Part shown: positions 25,392 through 36,262 of the stretch, one piece after another
Numbering within the stretch: position 1 is the first letter of the stretch
How the letters are laid out: each line of letters starts with the position of its first letter
Source of the DNA: Stomorhina lunata
Lineage: Eukaryota; Arthropoda; Insecta; Diptera; Rhiniidae
Assembly: GCA_933228675.1 (NCBI GenBank)
Contig: OW121742.1
Coordinates: 106,780,940-106,844,939, forward strand
DNA length: 64,000 nucleotides
Direction of reading: 5' to 3'
Position numbers and translations under genes: made by a program
Notes under the pieces: generated by a model
Seen by the model: only the letters and a program-made list of their open reading frames with translations
What the model was told of the DNA's origin: nothing
Database searches by the model: none

Positions 25392-25860
25392 TTTAAGAAA
25401 AATTTTAAGAATCAAAATTACTTTCGAAGTCTAATTGTATGTGCAAACATGTTTAATATGGGATGAAAGTAGACACAATTTCCTTTCCAACGGCATATAA
25501 TATGTCTACTTTGTCTTAAGTATTTCGAACACAACTTTGTTCAACAATTATTCGATTTTTTGTTTGTTTACTTAAGAAAATTTTAAAATTCTTCAAGATT
25601 TTTTACAGAAACTAAAAGTAAACATATTTTCCTTTCCAATGGTATACATTTAACGTATATTCCTTCGGAAAAGTAGGCATATTATAGCCTAGTTTTCCGG
25701 CCCTTAAGACAACTTGTTTAAAAATTATTAAATTTTTTGTTTAATTTTAAAAAATTTCTTAAACAAAAATTAAATTTCTTCAAGATTTTTTATAATTCAG
25801 GAAAGTAGACACAATTTTCTTTCCAATGATATACATTATGCTTAACTTTTCTGTCTTTTT
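25392..25860 (+). repeat. Box satellite, plus orientation, right of the element
   Basis: Directly right of the element the interrupted minus-oriented unit resumes (TAAGAAAAATTTTAAGAATC, then GTCTAATTGTATG). Then three boxes occur in the plus orientation (AAAGTAGACACAATTTCC near 25466, 25629 and 25804). An orientation switch therefore lies within about 80 bp of the insertion. Confidence 0.75.
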
Positions 25861-26150
25861 GAAAGAAATAGACTCCTCTAAGGGCATCTTTGGCCAAAAT
25901 AAACTAAATTTTAAATCTTTTGGTATTCACTGTAAAATTACAGATTAGACTTGGATTCGAAGTACTTTTCTAAAGAAAATATATCTCCTTAACAAAAAAA
26001 AAAAAAAAAAAAAATATATATCTCAAAGCAGAAATTTTCTATCGAAAATATAAAGGAGATAAGAGATATAGGGATAAATTTTCTATAGAAGGGAGAAATT
26101 TTCTATAAAAAATATGTTTCCTTAAGGGAAAAATTGTCTCGATTTAAACA
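25861..26150. other. AT-rich linker with poly(A) tract
   Basis: Contains a poly(A) run near 25990-26012 and a few diverged copies of the AAGGGAGAAATTTTCTATAG motif amplified at 27400-27850. No gene is seen. Confidence 0.6.
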
Positions 26151-27395
26151 CTATTTCTTATTTTTTCAGTGTTTTCTCAAGTTTTAAATAATGTTTGAAT
26201 ATTCGAAAATTTCAAAATTCTTAAAATTTTTTTTCGAAGTTTTCAGATTTTGTTAGAAATCTTTATTTATAGATGTTAAAATTGATTCAAACGCTATTTT
26301 ACATTATTTTAGTGTATTTTCCCGAGTTTTTGTACAATTTTTGAATGTTCGAAAATTTCGAAATTTTTTAAAAAATTTTTCGAAGTTCTCAGATTTTGTT
26401 GCAAATCACTATTTGGTGTTTATATTATGGATTTAAACACTGTTTCTCATAACCGTTTAGAGTTTTATTGATTTTTATGTCAATTTTTGAATGTTCGAAA
26501 ATTTCAAAATTTTTCGAACTTCTTTGATTTTTTCGGAAATCAGATTTTAGAGGGTTTGAATCAAGTTTTTATGGTTTAAATCAAGTTTTTTTAATTCTTA
26601 ATGAGTTTTTTGACGTTTCTGCTTTATTTTTGAATGTTCGAAAATTTCGAAATTTTTCAAAAATTTTTCGAAGTTCTCAGATTTTGTGGCAAATTACCTT
26701 TTTGCTGTTTATATTATGGATTTAAACACTATTTCTTATATCCCTTAAGAGTTTTATTGATTTTAATGACAATTTTTGAATGTTCGAAAATTTCAAAATT
26801 TTTCGAAGTTTATTGATTTTTTTGAAAATCAATTTTTAGACATGTTTTTATGGTTTAAATCAAGTTTTTTTTTTAATATTTAGTTAGTTTTCTAGAAGTT
26901 TTTGATTTATTTTTGAATGTTCGAAAAATTCAAAATTTTTCAATTTTTTTCGAAGTTCTCAGATTTTGTTGGAAATCACTATTTGGTGTTTATATTATGG
27001 ATTTAAAGACTGTTTCTCATACCCGTTTAGAGTTTTATTGATTTTTATGACAATTTTTGAATGTTCGAAAATTTCGAAATTTTTTCGAAGTTCTCAGATT
27101 TTGTTGCAAATTACTTTTTGCTGTTTATATTATGAATTTAAACCATATTTCTAAAATCTGTTAGGAGTTCTATTGATTTTTATGACAAATTTTGAGTGTT
27201 CGAAAATTTCAAAATTTTTCGAAGTTCATTGATCTTTTTGGAAATCAGTTTTTAGAAATGCTTTTATGGTTTGAATCAAGTTTTTTAATCCTAAGTCAGT
27301 TTTCTTGACTTTTTTGCTTTATTTTTGAATGTTCGAAAATTTCAAAATTTTTTCGAAATTCACAAATTTTTTTGGAAATTAGTTTTATTGATTTT
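26151..27395 (+). repeat. TTCGAA-box satellite downstream of the exon
   Basis: Boxes of the form ATGTTCGAAAATTTC followed by TTCGAAGTT recur about every 140 bp (near 26200, 26343, 26497, 26635, 26777, 26915, 27060, 27197 and 27325). Interbox sequence includes CAGATTTTGTTG and GGTTTAAATCAAG and alternates in a higher-order pattern. The same family in the same orientation lies at 29470-30650, on the other side of the ftz-f1 exon. Confidence 0.9.
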
Positions 27396-27850
27396 TTTTA
27401 AAGAAATTTTCTCCTTAAGGGAAACATTTTCTATGGAAAATATGTCTTCTTAAGTGAGAAAATTTTCAATAGAAAATATGTCTCCTTTAAGGAGAAATTT
27501 TCTATTGGAAATATGTCTCCTTAAGGGAGAAATTTTCTATAGAAAATATGTCTCCGTAAGGGAGAAATATTCTATAGAAAATATGTCTCTTTAAGGGAGA
27601 AATTTTCTATAGAAAATATGTCTCTTTAAGGGAGAAATTTTCTATAGAAAATATGTCTCTTTAAGGGAGAAATTTTCTATAGAAAATATGTCTCTTTAAG
27701 GGAGAAATTTTCTATAGAAAATATGTCTCTTTAAGGCAGAAATTTTCTATAGAAAATATGTCTCTTTAGGGGAGAAATTTTCTATAGAAATATGTCTCTT
27801 TAAGGGAGAAATTTTCTATAGAAAATATGTCTCTTTAAGGGAGAAATTTC
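27396..27850. repeat. 35-bp minisatellite near the splice donor
   Basis: About 13 units of 35 bp combining TATGTCTCTTTAAGGGAG and AAATTTTCTATAGAAAA. The right end is only about 150 bp from the ftz-f1 splice donor, inside the intron. The palindromic core TTTTCTATAGAAAA is shared with the arrays at 1-395 and 5490-6768. Confidence 0.95.
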
Positions 27851-27998
27851 TTAATATCTCTAAGATATTTTTGGAGAAAAAAGTTAACAGTTTCAAGGAA
27901 ATTTATAAAAGAAAATAGTACTTATTTTCTGGAAGATATCCCCTTTTAAGGTACCTAAAGTTTTTTTTTTTTTCAAAAAATATAAAGAAAGTTTCAAC

Positions 27999-28008
27999 AC
28001 TTACCTTC
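27999..28008 (-). other. ftz-f1: Splice donor ending the ftz-f1 exon
   Basis: Read on the minus strand the junction is GAAG|GTAAGT, a full match to the donor consensus; the last exonic base is 28005. Splitting the codon after its G (phase 1) fits the family: the residue after KLE in FTZ-F1 proteins is Ala (GCN). Reading on into the intron gives Gly-Lys-Cys and a stop. Confidence 0.9.
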
Positions 28009-29055
28009 CAATTTCATGCCCACCTCCAGACACTTCTGGAAGCGACAGTAGGGACACCTTTTCCGTTGTGTCTTATCGATGTGACACGAACGCTCCGCCA
28101 CACAAGTGTAGACTTTCTTATTCTGTACGGTACGCTTGAAGAAACCCTTACACGATTCGCAGGTTAGCAGCCCATAGTGATAGCCACTCACCTTATCGCC
28201 GCACACGGGACACAGCTCCTCGAAGAGATGTTTGAAATCTATAACATCGGGCGTTGAACCAGTGGCCGAGGCTGAGGTACCCCCCGAGCCGCCACCACCC
28301 AAAGCCGCAACACCGCCCACCATATGGCCGGCGGATGAGCTGGTGGCGCCAACATTCGGTGGCAGTAGGGACATATAAGTGCCCGAGGCTGATGAGGCCG
28401 AGGAGCCACCATTATTGCTGCCACCAGTTAGGCCTGAGTTGGGGCCAGAATTCAAGGTGACGACCCCGTTGATGAGGGAAACGCCGCCTGAGTTTGGATT
28501 CGAGGAGTTTTGATTTGAGGAGGGACCATTGCCGCCATTGGCGCTCTGTTGTGAATGGGAGGAGGTGGTGTCCTGATAACCTGTGGGAAAAATATATTGA
28601 GAATCGATGTTATAGATGTAGGAATATTGAAAATTTGGATTATTGGCAATATTTTGTTGTTGTTGTTGTTGCTGCTGTTGTTGAGGTGGCTGTTGTTGGT
28701 AGTGTTGCTGCTGCTGTTGTTGTTGCTGATGGTAGTGATGTTGTTGCTGCTGCTGTTGTTGTTGCTGGTGATGATGTTGCTGCTGTTGTTGTTGTTGCTG
28801 CTGCTGGTTATGGGTATTTGTTAAATGTAAAGCATATGATGTATAATCATCATTGACATTTGATAAATCCGTTTCATTGTTATTATTATTATTTAACATT
28901 TGATGATTGGAATTGGAATTGCCACCACCACCGCCACCACCCACTAAGGCTGGGGAGGAGGGTTGATCTTGTTCCAATTGCAGGGAGAAGGGAGACATAT
29001 TGAGCGACGATATAAACGACGCCGTCGCTTGTTGTTGTTCCATTTTTAATAACAT
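28005..29055 (-). CDS. ftz-f1: Nuclear receptor FTZ-F1 (NR5A), beta-type N-terminal and DNA-binding-domain exon
   Basis: Encodes 350 residues plus one base of the next codon. Residues 1-40 resemble the beta-FTZ-F1 N-terminus of Drosophila (MLL-M-QQQAT start). Residues 84-134 are rich in Gln and His, 160-270 rich in Gly/Ser/Asn. The C-terminus is a complete C4-C4 zinc-finger domain: Cys282, 285, 299, 302 and Cys318, 324, 334, 337, with P-box ESCKG at 300-304. Spacing and sequence fit FTZ-F1, not the related Hr39. The FTZ-F1 box and ligand-binding domain must lie in further exons beyond the left edge. In Drosophila FTZ-F1 binds YCAAGGYCR as a monomer, serves as Fushi tarazu cofactor (alpha) and gives competence to respond to ecdysone (beta). 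Start: first ATG with AAAAAA upstream; a second in-frame ATG at codon 5 has a similar context. The frame is intact and GC-richer than the surroundings. Confidence 0.95.
28575..28600 (-). other. Candidate internal splice acceptor (alpha isoform)
   Basis: Inside the coding exon the minus strand reads TATATTTTTCCCACAG|GTTATC, with the AG ending at 28581, the first base of codon 159 (Gly). It is a strong pyrimidine-tract acceptor, in phase 1. In Drosophila, alpha and beta FTZ-F1 differ at the N-terminus and share the rest, so an upstream alpha exon could splice here, skipping residues 1-158. This is inference; no alpha exon was identified in the window. Confidence 0.4.
28650..28806 (-). repeat. 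CAG/CAA coding microsatellite (Gln/His tract)
   Basis: Mixed CAG, CAA and CAT/CAC codons encode residues 84-135, with glutamine runs of up to ten separated by histidines and two tyrosines. Interruption by synonymous CAA and by His codons is typical of insect transcription-factor poly-Q tracts. It is likely length-polymorphic. Confidence 0.9.
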
Positions 29056-29465
29056 TTTTTTAACACAAAACTAAAACATAAATTCAATTCACTGCCGTTC
29101 GTTAACAGAATTTAGTTGATATAATTCTCGTTTGTTTTTTTGCTTAAATTCTTTAAGAATTTTTTTATATTTTTAGAAAAGGTGGGTTTTTTTTTGTAAT
29201 AAATTTTCTAAGGGATTTATATGAAAGGATTTTTTTAATGGTTTTAAGTTACTTAAGAGTAAATTTAAAGGGACGGTTTTGTAAGTTTGAAATAATTAAC
29301 GGAGGGGAAGATTTTTGGGTTTTCTTCTTTAACACAATTTTTCTTATTATAAATTTTTAAAAATATTTTCGGATTTTAAAATTTTTTTTTTAATTAATTA
29401 AAAAATTTATTTAAATGATCTCTTTAACGTTATTTCACTTTTGTTATTTTAATTTTTTTTTTAAG
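29056..29465. other. 5' flank of the exon
   Basis: AT-rich single-copy DNA that should hold the beta-type 5' UTR and proximal promoter, or an intron end for longer transcripts. A second TATA-like motif (CATATAAAT, minus strand) sits near 29217-29225 without an obvious initiator. No upstream exon is recognised. Confidence 0.5.
29088..29125 (-). promoter_or_regulatory. Candidate beta ftz-f1 core promoter
   Basis: On the minus strand ATTATATC (29118-29125) lies with its first TATA T exactly 30 bases upstream of the A of GGCAGTGA (A at 29093), an initiator-like sequence. This would give a very short 5' UTR of about 38 bases. The TATA match is weak and the region is AT-rich, so chance is a serious alternative. 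A longer 5' leader is equally possible. Confidence 0.25.
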
Positions 29466-30660
29466 AAAATTTGATGTTCGAAATTTTTCAATACTTCTTA
29501 CAACTGTTTCAAATTTTCCTTATAATGTTGCAAATGTTATTTTGTAACTTTTTTCAGACAATTTCTGGATGTTTTGAACGTTTTTGGTTAAATTTCGAAA
29601 AGTTTGAATATTTCGAAATTTCTGGATTTTTCCAAATTGATATTTTTATCCGTTTTTTTACAGTTTTTGGTGGTATTTAAAGATTTAACTGTAATTTCTT
29701 TCAATTTAAATGGATTTTCTTGAGTTTTTCTTTAAGTTTTGAATGTTCGAAAATTTTGAAATTTTTTCGAAGTTCTGACAATCAATGTTTAAGATCTTTA
29801 TAACCTTCCAAACACTTTTTTTAATATACTTGAACTGTTTTCTTAGGTTTTTGCACGATTTTTTAAAGTTCGAAAATTTCGAAATTCCTCAAAATTTTTT
29901 TCGAAGTTTTTAGATTTTGTTATAAATCGTTAGTAATTGGTAATATTAATGATTTAAACACTATGTCTTATTTTTTCAGTGTTTGCTCAAGTTTTAGACA
30001 GTTTTTGTATGTTCGAAAATTTTAAAAATTCTTCAAAAATTTTTCGAAGTTCTTAGATCTTGTTGAAAATTGTTAGTTATATTTGTTATAATTGATTTAA
30101 ACACTATTTTGTAATTATAGTGATTTTTCCCGAGTTTTTGTACAGTTTTTGAATGTTCGAAAATTTCGAAAATTTTCAAAATTTTTTCGAAGTTCTTAGA
30201 TTTTGTTAAAAATCACTATTTACTGTTCTAATTAGGGTACAAAACACTTTTTCTTATATCCGTTAAGAGTTTTATTGATTTTTATGACGATTTTTTAATG
30301 TTCGAAAATTTCAAAATTTTTCGAAGTTCTCCGATTTTTTTCGAAATCAGTTTTAGGGATGTTTTTGTGGTTTAAATCAAGTTTTTTGTAATCCTTAGTT
30401 AATTTTCTTGATGTTTTGGCTTTATTTTTGAATGTTCGAAAATTTCGAATTTTTCCCAAAATTTTTCGAAGTTCTCAGATTTTGTTGGAAATTGGTTTAA
30501 TTGATCTTTTTTAAAGATTTCTAAGTGTTTTCATTTATACAAAATGATTTTGTTGGAGTTTTTGTTAAATTATTTTAAGTTCGAAAATTTTTTAAATTTT
30601 TCGAATTTGTTTATTTTTAAAAAATTATTTTTTTAAATTTTCGAAATTGATTTTTTTAAC
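29466..30660 (+). repeat. TTCGAA-box satellite upstream of the exon
   Basis: Boxes at about 29478, 29745, 29870, 30010, 30150, 30300, 30437 and 30580, same orientation and interbox motifs as 26151-27395 (for example GGTTTAAATCAAG then TTAGTTAATTTTCTTGA). This indicates that one array extends on both sides of the exon region. Confidence 0.9.
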
Positions 30661-32040
30661 GTTTCTAACTCAATTTCTTTTGTTTTTAAACACTTTCTTT
30701 AAGTTTTCCAATTTTTGTTTTTTTTTTAATTCCGAATTTTTTTTTAATTTTCAAAATTCGTTTATTTAGTATTTTCGAATTTAGTTTTGAAGGTTAAGCT
30801 TTTTATTTTTAAATTTCGAAAATATTTTATTTTTTTATTTTTAAGGGAAAAATATTTGATTGTTGTTTTTTTATTTTTAAAAAATTATTTGAATTTTTTT
30901 TAAGGCCTTTAAGTTTGAGGGTGTTTCATTCAATATTTTTTTAAAATAACAAATATTGAAATTTTTTAAACGTTTGGGGTTTAATTTTTTTTTAGTATTG
31001 AAAATTTTTTTGTAGTTTTTTTTTTTTTTTAATTTTATTTGTTTTTATATAATATTTTTATATAAATTTTTTATGTTATTTTTAAATTTCAAAATTTTTG
31101 TAATTTGTTTGATTTTGAAAATTTTTCAAAATTTTTTTTTTGTATCAGGGAAACTTAGTTTTATTTTCAATTTTTTTCAAAAAATTTTTTTTATGTATCA
31201 CAAATTTTTTAATTTTTTTTGTTACTTTTTCAATTTTTCAATATCTTTTTTTCTTAAATTTTTGAAATTTTCAAACTTTTTTTTTTAAGGTTTGGAAAAT
31301 TTTCTTTAATATTTTGTTTTATTGGTTTTCAAAATAATTTAATAATATTTTTCAAATATTTATTATGTTTTAATTGTTGTTTCTTTTGAATAAGTTTGGT
31401 CAATTTTGTTTGAAACATTTTTGAACACAATATTTTCAATATTTCCAAAACGAAATCATTCAAATTATAGAGATTTAAAGGTTTAACAATTTTTCAATAT
31501 TTTTTTAATTAAATCAAAATTTTCTTAATATTTATTTGAAAACAAAATATTATTTTTGAATTTTTTAACTTTTTATTTCAAAACTTTTTTAGATTGAAAA
31601 TATTTTTTTTTATAAGAGAAATTATTTTTATAATTTTTTAAATACTTTTTTATAATTTTTAAATATTTTTTGAATATTTTAAAATTTTTTTGTTATAATT
31701 TTTAAATACTTTTTTTATGTTTAAATATTTTTTTAAATTTTAAATATTTTTTTAAATTTTAAATATTTTTTTAAATTTTAAATATTTTTTTATAATTTCA
31801 AAAATTTGTATTTTTCTTGCATTAAACAGGTACTCGGTTATTTTAGGGATTATTTTAAATATTTTTTTATATATTTCTTAAATATTGGAAGATTTTTTTG
31901 TTATATTCAAAAAGGGTTATGTTTCATTTTTAATGAATTTTTTTTTATATTGCACTTTTTTCTGTTTAATTTTGTTTTGAATAATTTTTTGTTTAAATAT
32001 TTATTTATATTATTTAAAAAAAGTGTTTCGTTTTAGCAAT
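30661..32040. other. T-rich low-complexity DNA
   Basis: Long T-rich stretches. Around 31620-31800 is a short ~23-bp direct repeat (TTTTTTAAATTTTAAATA type). The several 60-76-codon frames on the plus strand are Phe/Leu/Asn-rich products of T-rich DNA, not genes. Confidence 0.7.
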
Positions 32041-32943
32041 AAACATAATCCTGGGGCTGGTTATTGCTGGAAAACTTAACAACTTTTTTTTTGTAAATGT
32101 TTAAATTATGTTAAATTAAGTTTTTAGAATTTTTCCAAAATCTTTTAGATTCAATTTTTTTATTAAATGTAAGTTTAATTAATTTTTTATTTGGTTAAAT
32201 TAATTTTCAAATTTCAAAATTTTGTTTGTTTCTTTTTAATTATAAAGAGTTTTCTTTATTTTTTAAATTTATTTAATTGTTTATTTGTTTTATTTTGAAT
32301 TTGTTTGCCGAAAAACACGACCAACATCAACCACGTATCTCGATTGACTAAACCCATGAAATGGCGAGGATACCCGCATTACTCTATAATAGTTTAACGC
32401 CTATGTCCTACGATAATGTATCCGTAAGCTTCCCCAAACTCAGTCAACGTCCGGACGTTAACGTCAACTTTATGCCCCAAAAGATTACGTATTGTTCATA
32501 TATTCTTTATTAATGTAATGTTTTGGGCCACACACACACATACACACACACTCAAATTAAAACAAACTCAAAATATTTCGTTTTTTTTATTAAAAACGAA
32601 AACGAAACTGAAAATGAAAACGAAACTGAAAACGAAAACTTAAAATAAAGCTCTTCACTCACAACAACATTAACTAAAACATGGCAAACACACACATACA
32701 CACACACTCACACGTAAAAAGTTTCACTTTCATTAAAGAATTGAAAAAAAAACCCGAGAGTATAAAAGACAACAAAATAAAAAACTCTCAATAAATTTTA
32801 CTTTCAATTCATTTATAAAAGGCAGAGCTGTAAAAGTATGATTATGTCAAAGACTCTATAATATAAAGATGTTGCACTTCTTTCACGTTTTTACTCTAAT
32901 TCGAAAACAACTAATGAAGACCAATATCCAACACGTACTCATG
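32041..32943. other. Non-repetitive island with overlapping palindromes
   Basis: 32310-32500 is noticeably GC-richer than its surroundings. It contains AACGTCCGGACGTT (32446-32459), a 14-bp perfect palindrome, overlapping GACGTTAACGTC (32454-32465), a 12-bp one. It is followed by CA-repeat tracts (32531-32552 and 32690-32711) and CGAAACTGAAAA repeats (32597-32640). A possible regulatory element or unrecognised exon; no gene is called. Confidence 0.5.
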
Positions 32944-35900
32944 AAATATAAAAAATGTTCTATAAACAATTTTTTTTATTCAAAAATTTTTTTATAAAAA
33001 TTTTTTTATCCAAAAATTTTTTTTTTTAAATTCTAAAACCGAAAAATTTTCTACCAAAAATTTTTAGACCGAACAATTTTCTATAAAAAATATATATAAA
33101 ATATGAAATATAAAAAATGTTCTATAAACAATTTTTTTTATTCAAAAATTTTTTTATAAAAATTTTTTTATCCAAAAAATTTTTTTTTTAAATTCTAAAA
33201 CCGAAAAATTTTCTACCAAAAATTTTTAGACCGAACAATTTTCTATAAAAAATTTTTGTACCGAATTTTCTTTAAACAATTTGTATACCAAAACATTTTT
33301 TATAAAAAAATTGTATACGAAAGAATTTTGTATAATAAATTTTTATACCGAAAAATTTTCTATAAAAAATTTTTATACCAAAAATTTGTCTATAATAAAT
33401 GTTTATACCGAAAAATTTTCTTTAAAAACTTTTAATACCAAAAAATTTTCTGCAAAAAACTTTATACCGAAAAATGTTTTAGAAAAAATTTTCTGAAGAT
33501 AATTTTTATACCGAAAAATTTTCTATACAAAATTTTAAAACCGAAAAATTTTCTTGAAAAAATTTTCTAAAATAAATTTTTAAAATAAAAAATTTTTGTA
33601 CCGAATTTTCTTTAAAAAATTTGTATACCAAAACATTTTCTATAAAAAAAATTGTATACGAAAGAATTTTGTATAATAAATTTTAATACCGAAAAATTTT
33701 ATATAAAAAATTTTTATACCAAAAAATTTTCTAGAAAGAATTTTCTAAAATAAATTTTTATAACGAAAAATTCTCTAGAAAAAAATTTTATACCGAAAAA
33801 TTTTTGACAAAAAATATTCTAGATAAAATTTTTATATCGAAAAATTTTCTACAAAAAATTTTTATAACGAAAAATTTTCTATAGAAATTTTTTATACCGT
33901 AACATTTTCTACAAACATTTTTATAACGAAAAATTTTCTATTAAAAATTTTTAGACCGAATTTTCTTTAAACAATTTGTCTACCAAAACATTTTCTATAA
34001 AAAATTTCTATACGAAAGAATTTTGTATAATAAATTTTTATACCGAAAAATTTTCTATAAAAAATTTTTATACCAAAAAATTTTCTATCAAAAATGTTTC
34101 TACCAAAAATTTGTCTATAATAAATTTTTATACCGAAAAATTTTCTTTAAAAACTTGTAATACCAAAAAATTTTCTGCAAAAAATTTTATACCGAAAAAT
34201 TTTCTAGAGAAAATTTTCTGTAGATAATTTGTATACCGAAAAATTTTCTATACAAAATTTTAAAACCGAAAAATTTTCTAAAATAAATTTTTAAAATAAA
34301 AAATTTTTGTACCAAATTTTCTTTAAAAAATTTGTATACCAAAACATTTTCTATAAAAAATTGTATACGAAAGAATTTTGTATAATAAATTTTTATACCG
34401 AAAAATTTTCTATAAAAAATTTTTATACCGAAAAATTTTCTAGAAAGAATTTTCTAAAATAAATTTTTATACCAAAAAATTTTCTAGAAAAAAATTTTAT
34501 ACCGAAAAATTTTTGACAAAAAATATTCTAGATAAAATTTTTGTATCGAAAAATTTTCTACAAAAAATTTTTATAACGAAAAATTTTTTATAGAAATTTT
34601 TTATACCGAAATATTTTCTACAAACATTTTTATAACGAAAAATTTTCTTTCAAAAACTTTTAGACCGAATTTTCTTTAAACAATTTGTAGACCAAAACAT
34701 TTTCTATAAAAAATTTGTATACGAAAGAATTTTGTATAATAAATTTTTATACCGAAAAATTTTCTATAAAAAATTTTTATAACAAAAAATTTTCTATCAT
34801 AAATGTTTCTACCAAAAATTTGTCTATAATAAATGTTTATACCGAAAAATTTTCTTTAAAAACTTTTAATACCAAAAAATTTTCTGCAAAAAAACTTTAT
34901 ACCGAAAAATGTTTTAGAGAAAATTTTCTGAAGATAATTTTTATACCGAAAAATTTTAAAACCGAAAAATTTTCTTGAAAAAATTTTCTAAAATAAATTT
35001 TTAAAATAAAAAATTTTTGTACCGAATTTTCTTTAAAAAATTTGTATACCAAAACATTTTCTATAAAAAAAATTGTATACGAAAGAATTTTGTATAATAA
35101 ATTTTTATACCGAAAAATTTTCTATAAAAAATTTTATACCGAAAAATTTTCTAGAAAGAATTTTCTAAAATAAATTTTTATAACGAAAAATTCTCTAGAA
35201 AAAAATTTTATACCGAAAAATTTTTGACAAAAAATATTCTAGATAAAATTTTTATATCGAAAAATTTTCTACAAAAAATTTTTATAACGAAAAATTTTCT
35301 ATAGAAATTTTTTATACCGAAACATTTTCTGCAAACATTTTTATAAAGAAAAATTTTCTATCAAAAATTTTTAGACCGAATTTTCTTTAAATAATTTGTA
35401 TACCAAAACATTTTCTTTAAAAAAATTGTATACGAAAGAATTTTGTATAATAAATTTTTGGACCGAAAAATTTTCTATAAACAATTTTTATACCAAAAAA
35501 TTTTCTATAAAAAATGTTTATACCAAAAATTTGTCTATAATAAATTTTTATACCGAAAAATTTTCTTTAAAAACTTTTAATACCAAAAAATTTTCTGCAA
35601 AAAATTTTATACCGAAAGATTTTCTAGAGGCAATTTTCAGTAGATAATTTTTATACCGAAAAATTTTCTAGAGAAAATTTTCTTTAAAAAGTTTTTATAC
35701 CAAAAAAATTTTTTGTAAAAAATTTTATACCGAAAAATTTTCTGTAGATAATTTTTATACCGAAAAATTTTCTTTAAAAACTTTTTATACCAAAAAATTT
35801 TTTTGTCAAAAATTTTATACCGAAAAATTTTCTAGAGAAAATTTTTATACAGAAAAATTTTCTAGAGAAAATTTTTATACCGAAAAACTTTCTAGAGAAA

Positions 35901-36262
35901 ATTTTTTTACAGAAAAATTTTCTAGAGAAAATTTTTATACCGAAAAATTTTCTACAAAAAAAAATTTATAACGAAAAATTTTCTATAAAAATTTTTTATA
36001 CCTAAAAATTTTCTATTACAAATTTTTGGACCGAAAAATTGTCTATTAAAAATTTTTATACCTAAAAATTTTCTATTTTTATACTTAAAAATTTTCTATT
36101 ACAAATTTTTATACTCAAAAATTTTCTATTACAAATTTTTATACTAAAAAATTTTCTATAAAAAAATCTTTGTACTAAAAAATTTTCTATAATAAATTTT
36201 TATACCCAAAAATTTTCTTTAAAAAATATTTAGACCGAAAAATTGTCTGTAAACAATTTTTA
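32944..36262. repeat. ~30-bp array (TATACCGAAAAATTTTCTA type) with ~350-bp higher-order period
   Basis: Units of about 30 bp, TTTTTATACCGAAAAATTTT plus CTATAAAAAA. A marker with ACCGAATTTTCTTTAAA recurs near 33260, 33600, 33958, 34310, 34666, 35020 and 35376, so a ~350-bp higher-order unit is repeated about seven times, with alternate copies most alike (~700 bp). The left edge holds a 161-bp direct duplication (32944 and 33105). Plus-strand frames of 71-87 codons are repeat artefacts. Confidence 0.9.

Noticed and set aside
28239..28856. Plus- and minus-strand open frames overlapping the ftz-f1 exon
   Set aside because: They are shadows of the GC-richer exon and its CAG/CAA tract in other frames. 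The nuclear-receptor frame is conserved and explains the region.
33281..35647. Series of 71-87-codon plus-strand frames with similar Lys/Phe/Thr-rich products
   Set aside because: They recur with the ~350-bp higher-order period of the 30-bp array and differ by indels; they are repeat artefacts, not a gene family.
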